Origin: Photobacterium profundum | Lineage (GTDB): Bacteria; Pseudomonadota; Gammaproteobacteria; Enterobacterales; Vibrionaceae | Assembly: GCF_003026285.1 (NCBI RefSeq) | Contig: NZ_PYOD01000028.1 | Location: 1-35,167, forward strand | DNA length: 35,167 nucleotides | Reading direction: 5' to 3' | Shown: piece after piece, positions 16,333 to 24,711 of the stretch | Layout of the letters: each line of letters starts with the position of its first letter | Numbering within the stretch: the first letter of the stretch is position 1 | Made by a program: the position numbers and the translations under genes | The notes under the pieces: model-generated | Seen by the model: the letters and a program-made list of their open reading frames with translations, nothing else | What the model was told of the DNA's origin: nothing | Database searches by the model: none

Positions 16333-17466
16333 TTACATGTCTTCAATATCGATTTCGATAGTATCAACAGCTGCATCTAATACCGCTTTCACATCTTGTC
16401 CTTGTGCTATTTGAGCAAGAGCTGTTTTCATTGGGCCCCACACCTTCATGAACTCAGGAATGCTTGGCATAGGTTGACCAATGTTCGTCGCATCGAAAAT
16501 GGCTTTGTGCAGTGACCCTTCTTTGTAACTTACAGACAAACTAGGCGAAACTTCGCGTGTATCTACGTACCATTTTTGTGCATTTTCAGGTGTAGCTAGG
16601 AATTTAAGAAAGGCACTCGCGCCTTCTTTGTTATCACTGTAACCATTAACGGTCATCCCTTTTGTCCCAGTTAGGGCTTTGTATGGATGGCTGCCATCCC
16701 AGCTTGGAATTGGTGCCGCGCCAACGTTAATGCCGGCTTTTTCAATATCAGCAATCGCCCACGGTCCGTTGATGATCGCTTTTAGTTTTCCTTCCATGAA
16801 GTACTTCATCATGATGTCGTAAGCGACAGTGTCATCTTGCATTAATGTCCAGTGACTAACACCACTGTCGTATAGCCCTTGAGCCGCTAAACCTGCTTTG
16901 ATTGAATCGGCGGTATTTAAACCAATGTCTTGTGGGTTGTTGTCTTTAAAGATGTAACCGCCGTTGGTCATAAATAGACCGCCAGTGAAGTAGAAATCAG
17001 TGAATTTTGCAGCCCAATCTGAAGGTGGGATTTCTTTCAATGTTTTTGGTGCTTCTTTCACCATATCTTTGTTGTAAAGAAATAGAGTAGTGTCCGTAGA
17101 CATTGGCACCATATACGTTTTGCCGTTGTATGTTGCGGCGTTAGTTGCGGCATCGGTAAAGCCGTTAATTGTGAAATTGGTTGAAGTAATTAAATGCTGG
17201 TCGGCTAATTCACCAATACGGTCATTAGGGATCATGAAAATATCAGCAATGTTGCCTTTTTGAGTTGGCAATGCACTCAATAGGTCAAACATACTTGTCG
17301 CGGCGACTTCAACCTTAAAGTCTTTACCTTTGTTGAATTGTTCTGCCAACTCGGTGAAGTAAGGTACGTAGCTTTTTTCTACACCGACTACAATATTCTC
17401 TGCTGCCATTGCCGTATTGCTTAATAGTAAGGCGGTTGAAACGGCAAGCGATATTTTCTTAATCAT
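16333..17466 (-). CDS. sugar ABC transporter substrate-binding protein (MalE-like)
   Basis: A 377-residue periplasmic solute-binding protein of the MalE/family 1 type. A Sec signal peptide is clear (MIKKISLAVSTALLLSNTAMA, cut near AMA-AEN). Later MalE-like landmarks are LFLYNKDMVKEAP, IINGPWAIADIEKAGINVG, FLKFLATPENAQKWY and the C-terminal PSIPEFMKVWGPM. It should capture a maltodextrin or other oligosaccharide for the membrane complex encoded downstream. The ATG has AGGAG eight bases upstream. It is the first gene of the operon and faces the pentulose importer operon across an 827-base gap. No glycosidase or phosphorylase is encoded in the window to pin down the sugar. Confidence 0.9.
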   Translation of the reverse strand: MIKKISLAVSTALLLSNTAMAAENIVVGVEKSYVPYFTELAEQFNKGKDFKVEVAATSMFDLLSALPTQKGNIADIFMIPNDRIGELADQHLITSTNFTINGFTDAATNAATYNGKTYMVPMSTDTTLFLYNKDMVKEAPKTLKEIPPSDWAAKFTDFYFTGGLFMTNGGYIFKDNNPQDIGLNTADSIKAGLAAQGLYDSGVSHWTLMQDDTVAYDIMMKYFMEGKLKAIINGPWAIADIEKAGINVGAAPIPSWDGSHPYKALTGTKGMTVNGYSDNKEGASAFLKFLATPENAQKWYVDTREVSPSLSVSYKEGSLHKAIFDATNIGQPMPSIPEFMKVWGPMKTALAQIAQGQDVKAVLDAAVDTIEIDIEDM

Positions 17467-18293
17467 TTAGTTTCTCCTGAAAGGGATAAAGAGGGTTGAG
17501 CCGATAAAATCACGTTGGACTAATTCGATGGTATCAACAGCTTATGCTTTTTATTAAGCGGTCTCTTAGAGTGCTTCCTGCGATACATGTTTGTCTGTTT
17601 ATAAAGCTAAACGTCATTAGGTTTATCATAGGTCGTTGGTGGTATTGGGTGAAATGCCTTTTATAAAGGGCAGCCATAGAAAAAATGCATATCACATAGA
17701 TAAATGTTATCTACCGCAATGATATCCAAGGTATTCAGTATCTTTGATAGGTTAAAAACGTGATGAGAATGGCAAAATGCATTGGTGATATTGAGGGGGG
17801 GAGAGCATCATGAATGAGGCTGGTGCTCGTATATTCGTAAAGAGCTATTTGTAATAAAAATACATCATGAGTTGCTTATATTTTAAAAGTGGCTCGTCGA
17901 GATGTTTTAAATTCTGGATTAACCTCTGTTTTTTCAGTGCAACAATGTAATACTGAGCAATAAATAAGAACTAGATCATAAATCATAATATTCCTATCAG
18001 TCAGTAATGACTATTCTCTCAATTAATTTTCATCGTCGAGGTAATCGCAAAGTGTGTTGTTGCTACTTTGTGTGTTAATTGATCTTTTATTGTGTCATTT
18101 AACGTTAATTGGTTTGTATAAATTACGTAATGGTTTCAGTTTAACAATTATTTAACTGTGATGTTTTGGTATGGTTACATTAGTGTGTGTATGTCACATT
18201 ACGTGAGCGAATTTAAGCTTGTTATCAGCCTATGCCTCATATTCTTCTCATCGAATATCCAATACCCTATACACATAATAAAGGATTGAAACG
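17467..18293. other. 827-base divergent intergenic region
   Basis: This region separates two divergent sugar-import operons and must contain both promoters. I see no convincing coding region. Structures noted are a near-palindrome at 17655-17672 (TGCCTTTTATAAAGGGCA, one mismatched pair), a run of seven G at 17795-17801, and scattered TGTGA or TCACA half-sites without a full CRP site. I could not place -35/-10 elements with confidence. Its length leaves room for a small RNA, but I have no direct evidence for one. Confidence 0.6.
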
Positions 18294-19268
18294 ATGAAAA
18301 AGGTCTTGTTCAAAGTTGCTGCTCTTACACTGGCTCTTGCTACTGCTGGTGTTCAGGCAAAAGACTATGAAATTGTGAACGTCGTGAAAGTATCAGGTAT
18401 CCCTTGGTTCAACCAAATGAATAAGGGTATTGAGCAGGCAGCGACTGATTTTGGTGTTAATGCCCGTCAGTTAGGCCCATCTACTCCCGATCCCGCACAG
18501 CAGGTGAAGATCATTGAAGATCTGATTGCTAAAGGTGTGGACGCTATAACCGTTGTTCCTAATGATGTAACGGTATTAGAACCCGTATTTAAGAAAGCGC
18601 GTGAGAAGGGCATTATTGTACTGACTCACGAATCGCCAGATGGTCACAGTGCCGACTGGGATATCGAAACCATTGATAATCAAGCTTACGCGAAAGCAAC
18701 GATGGATGAACTTGCGAAAAATATGGGAAAAAAAGGTGGCTATGCCGTTTATGTTGGCTCATTAACCGTTCCACTGCATAACAACTGGGCAAATCTAGCG
18801 ATTGATTACCAAAAAATGGCTTACCCAGATATGTATGAAGTGACAAGTCGTATGCCTGTAGCAGAAAGTATTGACGCTTCGTATGCTGCAACGAATGATT
18901 TAATGAAAGCACACCCAGACATGACGGGTATTGTGTCTTATGGCTCACTTGGTGCCATTGGTGCTGGTGAAGCAATCAAGAAGAAACGTGCTAAGAACAA
19001 AATGAGCACTGTTGGCATTATGATGCCAAGCCAAGCGGCACCGTACCTGATGCGTGGCGAGATTGATAAAGGTTTCTTATGGAATCCGGCCGATGCAGGT
19101 TATGCGATGGTTGCCGTAGCTAAACAAATGCTAGACGGCCAAAAAGTGGTTGATGGTGTGACCGTTGATAATCTTGGTGTTGCAGAGATTGATCAAGAAA
19201 AGCGTGTGATTAAGTTTAATAAAATCCTCGTTGTGGACAAGTCAAACGCTCGTGACCTTGGCTTCTAA
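18294..19268 (+). CDS. sugar ABC transporter substrate-binding protein (ribose/LsrB-like)
   Basis: A 324-residue periplasmic binding protein of the type I (ribose/AI-2/rhamnose) fold. The signal peptide is MKKVLFKVAALTLALATAGVQA, cut near Ala22. Family landmarks include DPAQQVKIIEDLIAKGVDAI, ITVVPNDV, the ligand-contact region SPDGHSADWDIETIDNQ, and GFLWNPADAGYAMV. It starts 61 bases ahead of the double ATPase gene and leads the operon; AAGGA lies eight bases before the ATG. Because the kinase in this operon looks like a D-ribulokinase, a pentulose or related sugar is the likeliest ligand. AI-2 is an alternative because LsrB proteins are similar; I favour the sugar. Confidence 0.88.
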   Translation: MKKVLFKVAALTLALATAGVQAKDYEIVNVVKVSGIPWFNQMNKGIEQAATDFGVNARQLGPSTPDPAQQVKIIEDLIAKGVDAITVVPNDVTVLEPVFKKAREKGIIVLTHESPDGHSADWDIETIDNQAYAKATMDELAKNMGKKGGYAVYVGSLTVPLHNNWANLAIDYQKMAYPDMYEVTSRMPVAESIDASYAATNDLMKAHPDMTGIVSYGSLGAIGAGEAIKKKRAKNKMSTVGIMMPSQAAPYLMRGEIDKGFLWNPADAGYAMVAVAKQMLDGQKVVDGVTVDNLGVAEIDQEKRVIKFNKILVVDKSNARDLGF

Positions 19269-19329
19269 TCGCACTATTAGTAATTTTGTTCTGGGCAGTG
19301 CAATGCTGCCCTTTAGCTGGAAATCCATC

Positions 19330-20823
19330 ATGTCAAACGAAGCATTTATTACCTTAAAGCGTGTATCCAAACATTTTGGTTCCGTTAAGGCCCTTGATGG
19401 CATCAACTTAACTTTTAATAAAGGTGAAGTGCATTGCTTAGCAGGGAAAAATGGTTGTGGAAAAAGTACCTTGTTTAAAGTGATCTCTGGGGTACATGCA
19501 CCTGAAAAAGGGGCTGAGATTGTACTTGATGGGAAAACCTATTCCCGCTTGAATCCGCAGCAATCTATAGAGCATGGGATTCAGGTTATCTATCAAGATT
19601 TATCTTTATTTCCTAATCTTACTGTCGCTGAAAATATTGCAGTGCAAGATCATATGGCATGGACGAAAGGCTTAGTTAAGCAATCGCGTTTAGATGCGAT
19701 TGCCAAGGCTGCGATGGATAAAGTCGGGGTGCTACTGCCTTTAACTAAGCGGGTAGAGCAATTATCTATTGCGGAGTGTCAGTTGGTTGCTATTTGCCGT
19801 GCAATGGCGTCTGATGCCAAGCTTGTCATTATGGATGAACCGACGGCTTCTCTGACGCGCACTGAAGTAAATAGCTTAATTAAGGTGGTTGCAGATTTAA
19901 AATCCAAAGGCATCACTGTTGTGTTTGTTAGCCATAAGCTGGGTGAAGTCATGGAGATTTCTGATCGTATAACGGTTATTCGTGACGGCAAAACTATTGG
20001 TACTTATCCAGCAGATGAAATGAATAGTGACGAATTGGCTTTCTTAATGACGGGGCAACGCTTTGAGTATTCTCCGTTAGGTGAATATAAACAGGAAGGA
20101 GACGTGAAGTTAGAAGTCACTAACTTGACTAAAAAGGGTCAGTTTAATGATATTAACCTTCAAGTTCGTGCTGGTGAGATTGTTTCTATAACAGGGTTAT
20201 TAGGCTCAGGTCGTACTGAGTTATGTTTGGCTTTATTTGGCATGACGAAGCCTGATAGCGGCCAAATGAAGGTGAATGGCAAACTTGTTGAATTTAGTTC
20301 TAACAGAGAAGCGATTGCTCATGGCATTGGCTATGTATCGGAAGACAGGATGAGTACTGGGTTAGTTATGGAACAATCCATACAAGACAACACTACAGCG
20401 ACTGTTCTGTCTCGATTAAAAAAGCCGAATGGTTTTTTTGACCATGTTAAAGCGACAAGTTTAGTTGGAAAACTCATTTCATCGTTATCAATTAAAGTTG
20501 CTGATCCCATGTTACCAGTGACCAGTTTGTCGGGTGGTAATGCTCAGCGAATTTCAATTGCGAAGTGGATAGCAGCTGAGCCTGATGTGTTGATTCTCGA
20601 TTCTCCAACCGTGGGTGTTGATATTGCGAACAAAGAAAGTATTTATCAGATAGCGAAAGACCTCGCTTTAAAGGGGATGGCTATCATCATGGTAAGCGAT
20701 GAAATTCCTGAAGTGTTTTATAACAGCCATCGCGTGATTGTAATGAAAGATGGACAGTTTTCTCATGACTTCCATCCAATAACATCTTCAGAAAAAGAAA
20801 TCATGGAGGCCGTCAATGCGTGA
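19330..20823 (+). CDS. sugar ABC transporter ATP-binding protein, duplicated (RbsA/LsrA-like)
   Basis: A 497-residue protein with two fused ABC ATPase domains, the standard plan of RbsA, XylG and LsrA. Domain 1 (about 5-240) has a canonical Walker A GKNGCGKST (39-47) and Walker B VIMDEPTASL, with the signature degenerated to LSIAECQ. Domain 2 (about 255-495) has a degenerate Walker A GLLGSGRTE (Lys to Arg), an intact LSGGN signature, and LILDSPTVGVD where Ser replaces the usual catalytic Glu. Asymmetric sites of this kind are common in the family. The ATG at 19330 is preferred over an upstream in-frame reading from 19231, which would overlap the binding-protein gene. It overlaps the next gene by eight bases. 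Confidence 0.92.
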   Translation: MSNEAFITLKRVSKHFGSVKALDGINLTFNKGEVHCLAGKNGCGKSTLFKVISGVHAPEKGAEIVLDGKTYSRLNPQQSIEHGIQVIYQDLSLFPNLTVAENIAVQDHMAWTKGLVKQSRLDAIAKAAMDKVGVLLPLTKRVEQLSIAECQLVAICRAMASDAKLVIMDEPTASLTRTEVNSLIKVVADLKSKGITVVFVSHKLGEVMEISDRITVIRDGKTIGTYPADEMNSDELAFLMTGQRFEYSPLGEYKQEGDVKLEVTNLTKKGQFNDINLQVRAGEIVSITGLLGSGRTELCLALFGMTKPDSGQMKVNGKLVEFSSNREAIAHGIGYVSEDRMSTGLVMEQSIQDNTTATVLSRLKKPNGFFDHVKATSLVGKLISSLSIKVADPMLPVTSLSGGNAQRISIAKWIAAEPDVLILDSPTVGVDIANKESIYQIAKDLALKGMAIIMVSDEIPEVFYNSHRVIVMKDGQFSHDFHPITSSEKEIMEAVNA

Positions 20824-21814
20824 TCGTATGCGTTTTCGTTGGGATGCTTTAATAAAGCGTCATGAGTTTTATCTAGCGGCTCTTATTGGTTTAATGGTTG
20901 TTGGGTTAGGAATCAGCTCGGAAGATTTTTTAACGCTGGGCAATATTTTCGATATGTCGGTGAGTTCTGCCATTCTAGGCATCATGGCTTGTGGGCTTTT
21001 TGTTGTTCTGATTGCTGGCGGTATTGATATTTCATTTCCAGCCACTGCCGCAATAGCACAGTACGTTATGGCGACCTATGTATTATCTATTGGTGGAAAC
21101 TTCTTTATTGCTTTTTTGATTGCTGCTGCTGTAGGTATGCTGCTTGGCCTTATCAATGCCGTATTGGTATATAAGCTGAAAGTACCTGCCATCATCATTA
21201 CGATTTCAACACTCAATTTATTCTTTGGATTGCTGATTTACTTTAGCAATGGTGCTTGGTTATACGGTTTCCCTGATTGGTTTATGGATGGGGTTGAGTG
21301 GTTCACCTTTGTGGGGAGCGATGGATACGACTATGGCTTATCTCTTCCAATTATAACGCTTGTTGCTGTTGTTTTATTCACGTCATTCTTAATGTCGAAA
21401 ACACGGTTAGGTCGTCAGATTTATGCGATGGGTGGTAATGCAGATGCCGCGAGCCGGATTGGCATTAATTTATTTGGTATTCATTTGTTTGTTTACGGCT
21501 ATATGGGGGCATTGGCAGGTATTGCGTCAGTGGTACAAACCCAAATTACACAGTCAGTTGCACCAAATTCATTAATGGGCTTTGAACTGACGGTTTTGGC
21601 TGCGGTGGTATTAGGTGGAACGAGTATGACTGGGGGGAAAGGCACGCTAATGGGAGTTGTTCTTGGTGTGGCGCTGTTAGCCATTATGAAGAACGGATTA
21701 ACACTGCTAGGTGTTCCTTCTTATTGGCATGCGGTTGTCACCGGTCTCATCATTGTATTCAGTATCAGTATGACTGCTCTGAATGAAAAGAAACAAGCGT
21801 TGCAGGGGGCGTAA
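20816..21814 (+). CDS. sugar ABC transporter permease (RbsC/LsrC-like)
   Basis: A 332-residue inner-membrane permease of the branched-chain/ribose (BPD_transp_2) type, with about eight to ten hydrophobic segments. The family motif AGGIDISFPATAA follows the second or third segment, and VVLGGTSMTGGKGTLMG is the conserved late cytoplasmic region. ATGGAGG sits before the ATG, inside the end of the ATPase gene. The stop overlaps the next permease start by one base. Two different permeases in tandem suggest a heterodimeric channel as in LsrC/LsrD. Confidence 0.92.
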   Translation: MRDRMRFRWDALIKRHEFYLAALIGLMVVGLGISSEDFLTLGNIFDMSVSSAILGIMACGLFVVLIAGGIDISFPATAAIAQYVMATYVLSIGGNFFIAFLIAAAVGMLLGLINAVLVYKLKVPAIIITISTLNLFFGLLIYFSNGAWLYGFPDWFMDGVEWFTFVGSDGYDYGLSLPIITLVAVVLFTSFLMSKTRLGRQIYAMGGNADAASRIGINLFGIHLFVYGYMGALAGIASVVQTQITQSVAPNSLMGFELTVLAAVVLGGTSMTGGKGTLMGVVLGVALLAIMKNGLTLLGVPSYWHAVVTGLIIVFSISMTALNEKKQALQGA

Positions 21815-22773
21815 TGGATCAGGTATTGAACGCATTAAAGCTACCAACGGATAGAAACATCCGTTACTTATTAGTTATTTTAGTCAGTATTATGGCCATC
21901 ATGGCTGTCGCAAGTGGTGATACATTCTTCTCGGTGGCTAATTTACAGTCTATGTCATCACAAATGCCATTATTGGGGATGTTAGCGCTCGCCATGGCTG
22001 TGTGCATGCTTACAGGTGGTATTAATCTCTCTATTATTGCAACGACCAATGCGTGCAGTTTAGTTATGGCAAGCATTATTACGATGGCACCCGATAATGG
22101 AATGGTACTGTTATTTGCATTGGTGGCGGGTTTAGTTACTGCGGTTGTTATTGGTTTACTTAACGGTGCTTTAATTGCTTATGTCGGGGTTTCTCCAATC
22201 TTAGCAACACTCGGAATGATGACATTAATCAATGGCCTAAACGTATTGATTTCTGGTGGCAGTGTTATGTCAGGTTTTCCAGAATCATTATTAGTTATAG
22301 GTAGTGGCGCATTTTTTGGTATTCCAATGCCACTTATCCTCTTCGTGTTTTTTGCTATTGGCTTATGGGGATTGCTTGAGCACACCAGCCTTGGTCGTAC
22401 TATCTACTTGATGGGCTCGAACGAGAAGGCCGCTCAATTCTCTGGTATTAACACACAAAAAGCGGTTCTTTATGTGTATGCGATTTCATCGATTCTTTGT
22501 TGGGTTGCGGCACTGATTATGATGGCGAAATTCAACTCGGCCAAAGCAGGCTATGGGGAATCCTATTTATTGATTGCCATCTTAGCATCGGTATTAGGAG
22601 GGATTAACCCAGATGGTGGTTTTGGTCGAATTATTGGTATTGGCTTGGCATTGATTGTATTGCAAACGTTAGAAAGCGGTCTGAACTTATTAGGAGTCAG
22701 CAGTTATCTAACGATGGCTCTTTGGGGTGGCATTTTAATTCTATTCATTACCCTACAAAAACGTAAAGCTTAG
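21814..22773 (+). CDS. sugar ABC transporter permease (RbsC/LsrD-like)
   Basis: A 319-residue permease, second half of the predicted heterodimeric channel. It is hydrophobic throughout, with MLTGGINLSIIATTNAC matching the family's AGGIDLS region, GRTIYLMGSNEKAAQFSGI as the cytoplasmic loop, and LGGINPDGGFGRIIG near the C-terminus. It is paralogous to the preceding permease. The start overlaps the upstream stop (TAATG). The kinase gene follows 13 bases later. Confidence 0.92.
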   Translation: MDQVLNALKLPTDRNIRYLLVILVSIMAIMAVASGDTFFSVANLQSMSSQMPLLGMLALAMAVCMLTGGINLSIIATTNACSLVMASIITMAPDNGMVLLFALVAGLVTAVVIGLLNGALIAYVGVSPILATLGMMTLINGLNVLISGGSVMSGFPESLLVIGSGAFFGIPMPLILFVFFAIGLWGLLEHTSLGRTIYLMGSNEKAAQFSGINTQKAVLYVYAISSILCWVAALIMMAKFNSAKAGYGESYLLIAILASVLGGINPDGGFGRIIGIGLALIVLQTLESGLNLLGVSSYLTMALWGGILILFITLQKRKA

Positions 22774-22786
22774 TGGAGAGAGCAAA

Positions 22787-24421
22787 ATGAGTATTTATTT
22801 TATTGGCGTTGATGTTGGTAGTGGCAGCGCAAGAGCGGGTGTTTTCGATGCCTCTGGTCGAAAAGTCGGTGAAGCAAAACGTGATACACAAATGTTCAAA
22901 CCTCGTGCAGATTTTGTTGAACAATCATCAGAAGATATCTGGCAAAGTGTTTGTATGGCGGTGAAAGATGCAGTTTCACAAGCGAGTATTGACCCTATTC
23001 AAGTAAAAGGCATCGGCTTTGATGCAACGTGTTCATTAGTTGTGTTAGATAAGAAAGGTCAGCCATTAACGGTAAGCCCAACGGGTCGTAGTGAACAAAA
23101 TATCATTATGTGGATGGATCACCGAGCCATTGCACAAGCAGAACGCATTAATGCGACAGAACATCCGGTATTAGCGTATGTGGGAAATCGTATCTCCCCT
23201 GAAATGCAAACCCCGAAGTTACTTTGGCTGAAGCAAAATATGCCAAATACTTGGTCTCAAGCTAAATATTTTTTTGATTTACCCGATTTTTTAACATGGA
23301 AAGCAACGTTTGATGATAGCCGCTCTCTTTGTTCTACCGTGTGTAAATGGACATACCTTGGTCATGACGACAAGTGGGATACACACTTTTTTGAACGCAT
23401 TGGGTTAGATGATTTACTTGCTGATGGTGCAAAGTCTATTGGTAATGTTATTAAGCCAATGGGTGAGCCCGTAGGGCAAGGCTTAACCGCACACGCAGCT
23501 GATGATTTAGGTTTAATACGAGGTACGCCTGTTGGTACGTCGATTATTGATGCTCATGCTGGTGGTATTGGTGTTCTAGGAGCCGCCGGTATGGCTGGCG
23601 AGACTGCCGATTTTAATAAGCGTTTGGCATTAATCGGTGGAACCTCATCTTGTCATATGGCAGCATCAAAGACAGCACGCTTTATCGATGGTGTATGGGG
23701 TGCCTACTATGGCGCAATGATCCCGAATCATTGGTTAAATGAAGGTGGTCAATCTGCTACTGGCGCGTTAATTGATCATATCATTACGTCGAATCCTTTA
23801 TACGGTCAACTAAAAGCACAAGCTACAAAAGATGGAACAACGGTTTATCAAATACTGAATGATCATTTATTGAAACTCGCGGGTACTAAAGAAGATATTG
23901 CGTTTCTAACTAAAGATATTCATGTATTGCCATATTTTCATGGTAACCGTTCTCCACGAGCTAACCCAAACCTTACCGGTACGATTACTGGTCTAAAAAT
24001 GTCTAAGACACTCGATGATATGGCACTTGCGTACCTAGCGACAATTCAGGCAATTGCGTTAGGAACAAGGCATATCATTGAAGTAATGAATCAGTCGGGA
24101 TACGAGATTGATACCATCATGGGGTGTGGCGGAGGAACAAAGAATACGATTTTTGTGCAAGAGCATGCCAATGCAACTGGCTGTTTAATGTTATTACCAG
24201 AAGAAAGCGAAGCAGTATTACTTGGCTCTGCGATGCTAGGTTCAGTCGCGTCTGGTTTTTATTCCGATATCCCAGATGCAATGAATGCAATGAGTCGTAT
24301 TGGAAAAGCGGTAACACCACAAACAGACAGAATTAAGCGCTTCTATGATATGAAGTATCAAATCTTTCATCAGATGTATGAAGATGATATGAAGTACAAA
24401 CAGCTAATGTCTGAGTTCTAA
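22787..24421 (+). CDS. FGGY-family pentulose kinase, probable D-ribulokinase
   Basis: A 544-residue FGGY sugar kinase. The N-terminal phosphate-binding loop is GVDVGSGSARAG (7-18), TCSLV is at 81-85, WMDHRA at 109-114, the catalytic Asp255 is in IIDAHAGG, and late motifs are GGTSSCH and MGCGGGTKN. TCSLV is the signature reported for D-ribulokinases of the FGGY/YDR109C group, and the rest fits that group better than LsrK, GlpK or XylB. The reaction would be D-ribulose plus ATP to D-ribulose 5-phosphate, feeding the pentose phosphate pathway. GGAGAG precedes the ATG. It closes the importer operon, so import and phosphorylation are coupled. No polyol dehydrogenase is nearby. Confidence 0.88.
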   Translation: MSIYFIGVDVGSGSARAGVFDASGRKVGEAKRDTQMFKPRADFVEQSSEDIWQSVCMAVKDAVSQASIDPIQVKGIGFDATCSLVVLDKKGQPLTVSPTGRSEQNIIMWMDHRAIAQAERINATEHPVLAYVGNRISPEMQTPKLLWLKQNMPNTWSQAKYFFDLPDFLTWKATFDDSRSLCSTVCKWTYLGHDDKWDTHFFERIGLDDLLADGAKSIGNVIKPMGEPVGQGLTAHAADDLGLIRGTPVGTSIIDAHAGGIGVLGAAGMAGETADFNKRLALIGGTSSCHMAASKTARFIDGVWGAYYGAMIPNHWLNEGGQSATGALIDHIITSNPLYGQLKAQATKDGTTVYQILNDHLLKLAGTKEDIAFLTKDIHVLPYFHGNRSPRANPNLTGTITGLKMSKTLDDMALAYLATIQAIALGTRHIIEVMNQSGYEIDTIMGCGGGTKNTIFVQEHANATGCLMLLPEESEAVLLGSAMLGSVASGFYSDIPDAMNAMSRIGKAVTPQTDRIKRFYDMKYQIFHQMYEDDMKYKQLMSEF

Positions 24422-24444
24422 ACAATTACTTTGTCTTAGTTTAT

Positions 24445-24471
24445 AAAACGGCCTCTTTATGAGGCCGTTTT
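24445..24471 (+). terminator. Rho-independent terminator of the pentulose operon
   Basis: AAAACGGCCTC (24445-24455) and GAGGCCGTTTT (24461-24471) are perfect 11-base arms around TTTAT, and the right arm ends in a T run. It lies 24 bases after the kinase stop. Confidence 0.92.
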
Positions 24472-24551
24472 CGTTTAGTTAAAATTTGATCTAACGTGTG
24501 ATTTATATACATCTTATGTATTCCCATGACTTATGAATCGAATGCTGTATT

Positions 24552-24566
24552 ATTCCCTCGGGGAAT
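24552..24566. promoter_or_regulatory. small palindrome upstream of the lipoprotein gene
   Basis: ATTCCC-TCG-GGGAAT is a perfect 6-base inverted repeat with a 3-base centre, about 145 bases before the lipoprotein start. It is operator-like but unassigned. Confidence 0.3.
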
Positions 24567-24634
24567 CGATCTGTTGGGTTTACTATTTCATTCTTGATGA
24601 CATTTTATCGAAACAAAGATTTGCTAAAAGTTGA

Positions 24635-24668
24635 ATTAGACAGTTAGAAATTAATTTCTGCGTCTAAT
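24635..24668 (+). promoter_or_regulatory. leader hairpin before the lipoprotein gene
   Basis: ATTAGAC (24635-24641) pairs with GTCTAAT (24662-24668), and inside it AGAAATT pairs with AATTTCT (24646-24659), separated by small internal loops. It ends a few bases before the AGAGGGAG sequence ahead of the lipoprotein gene. It may be a leader structure or an operator. Confidence 0.45.
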
Positions 24669-24711
24669 CAAAAGAGGGAGCATGCTTCCCATTTTTACAG
24701 GATTTATCAAT

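Noticed and set aside
17655..17872. MalT boxes or a CRP site upstream of the MalE-like gene
   Set aside because: The G-rich stretch near 17795 and isolated TCACA/TGTGA half-sites do not give a full consensus match in the right spacing.
18294..24421. Autoinducer-2 (Lsr) uptake operon
   Set aside because: The transporter layout fits, but the kinase motifs point to D-ribulokinase and no LsrR, LsrF or LsrG-like gene is present.
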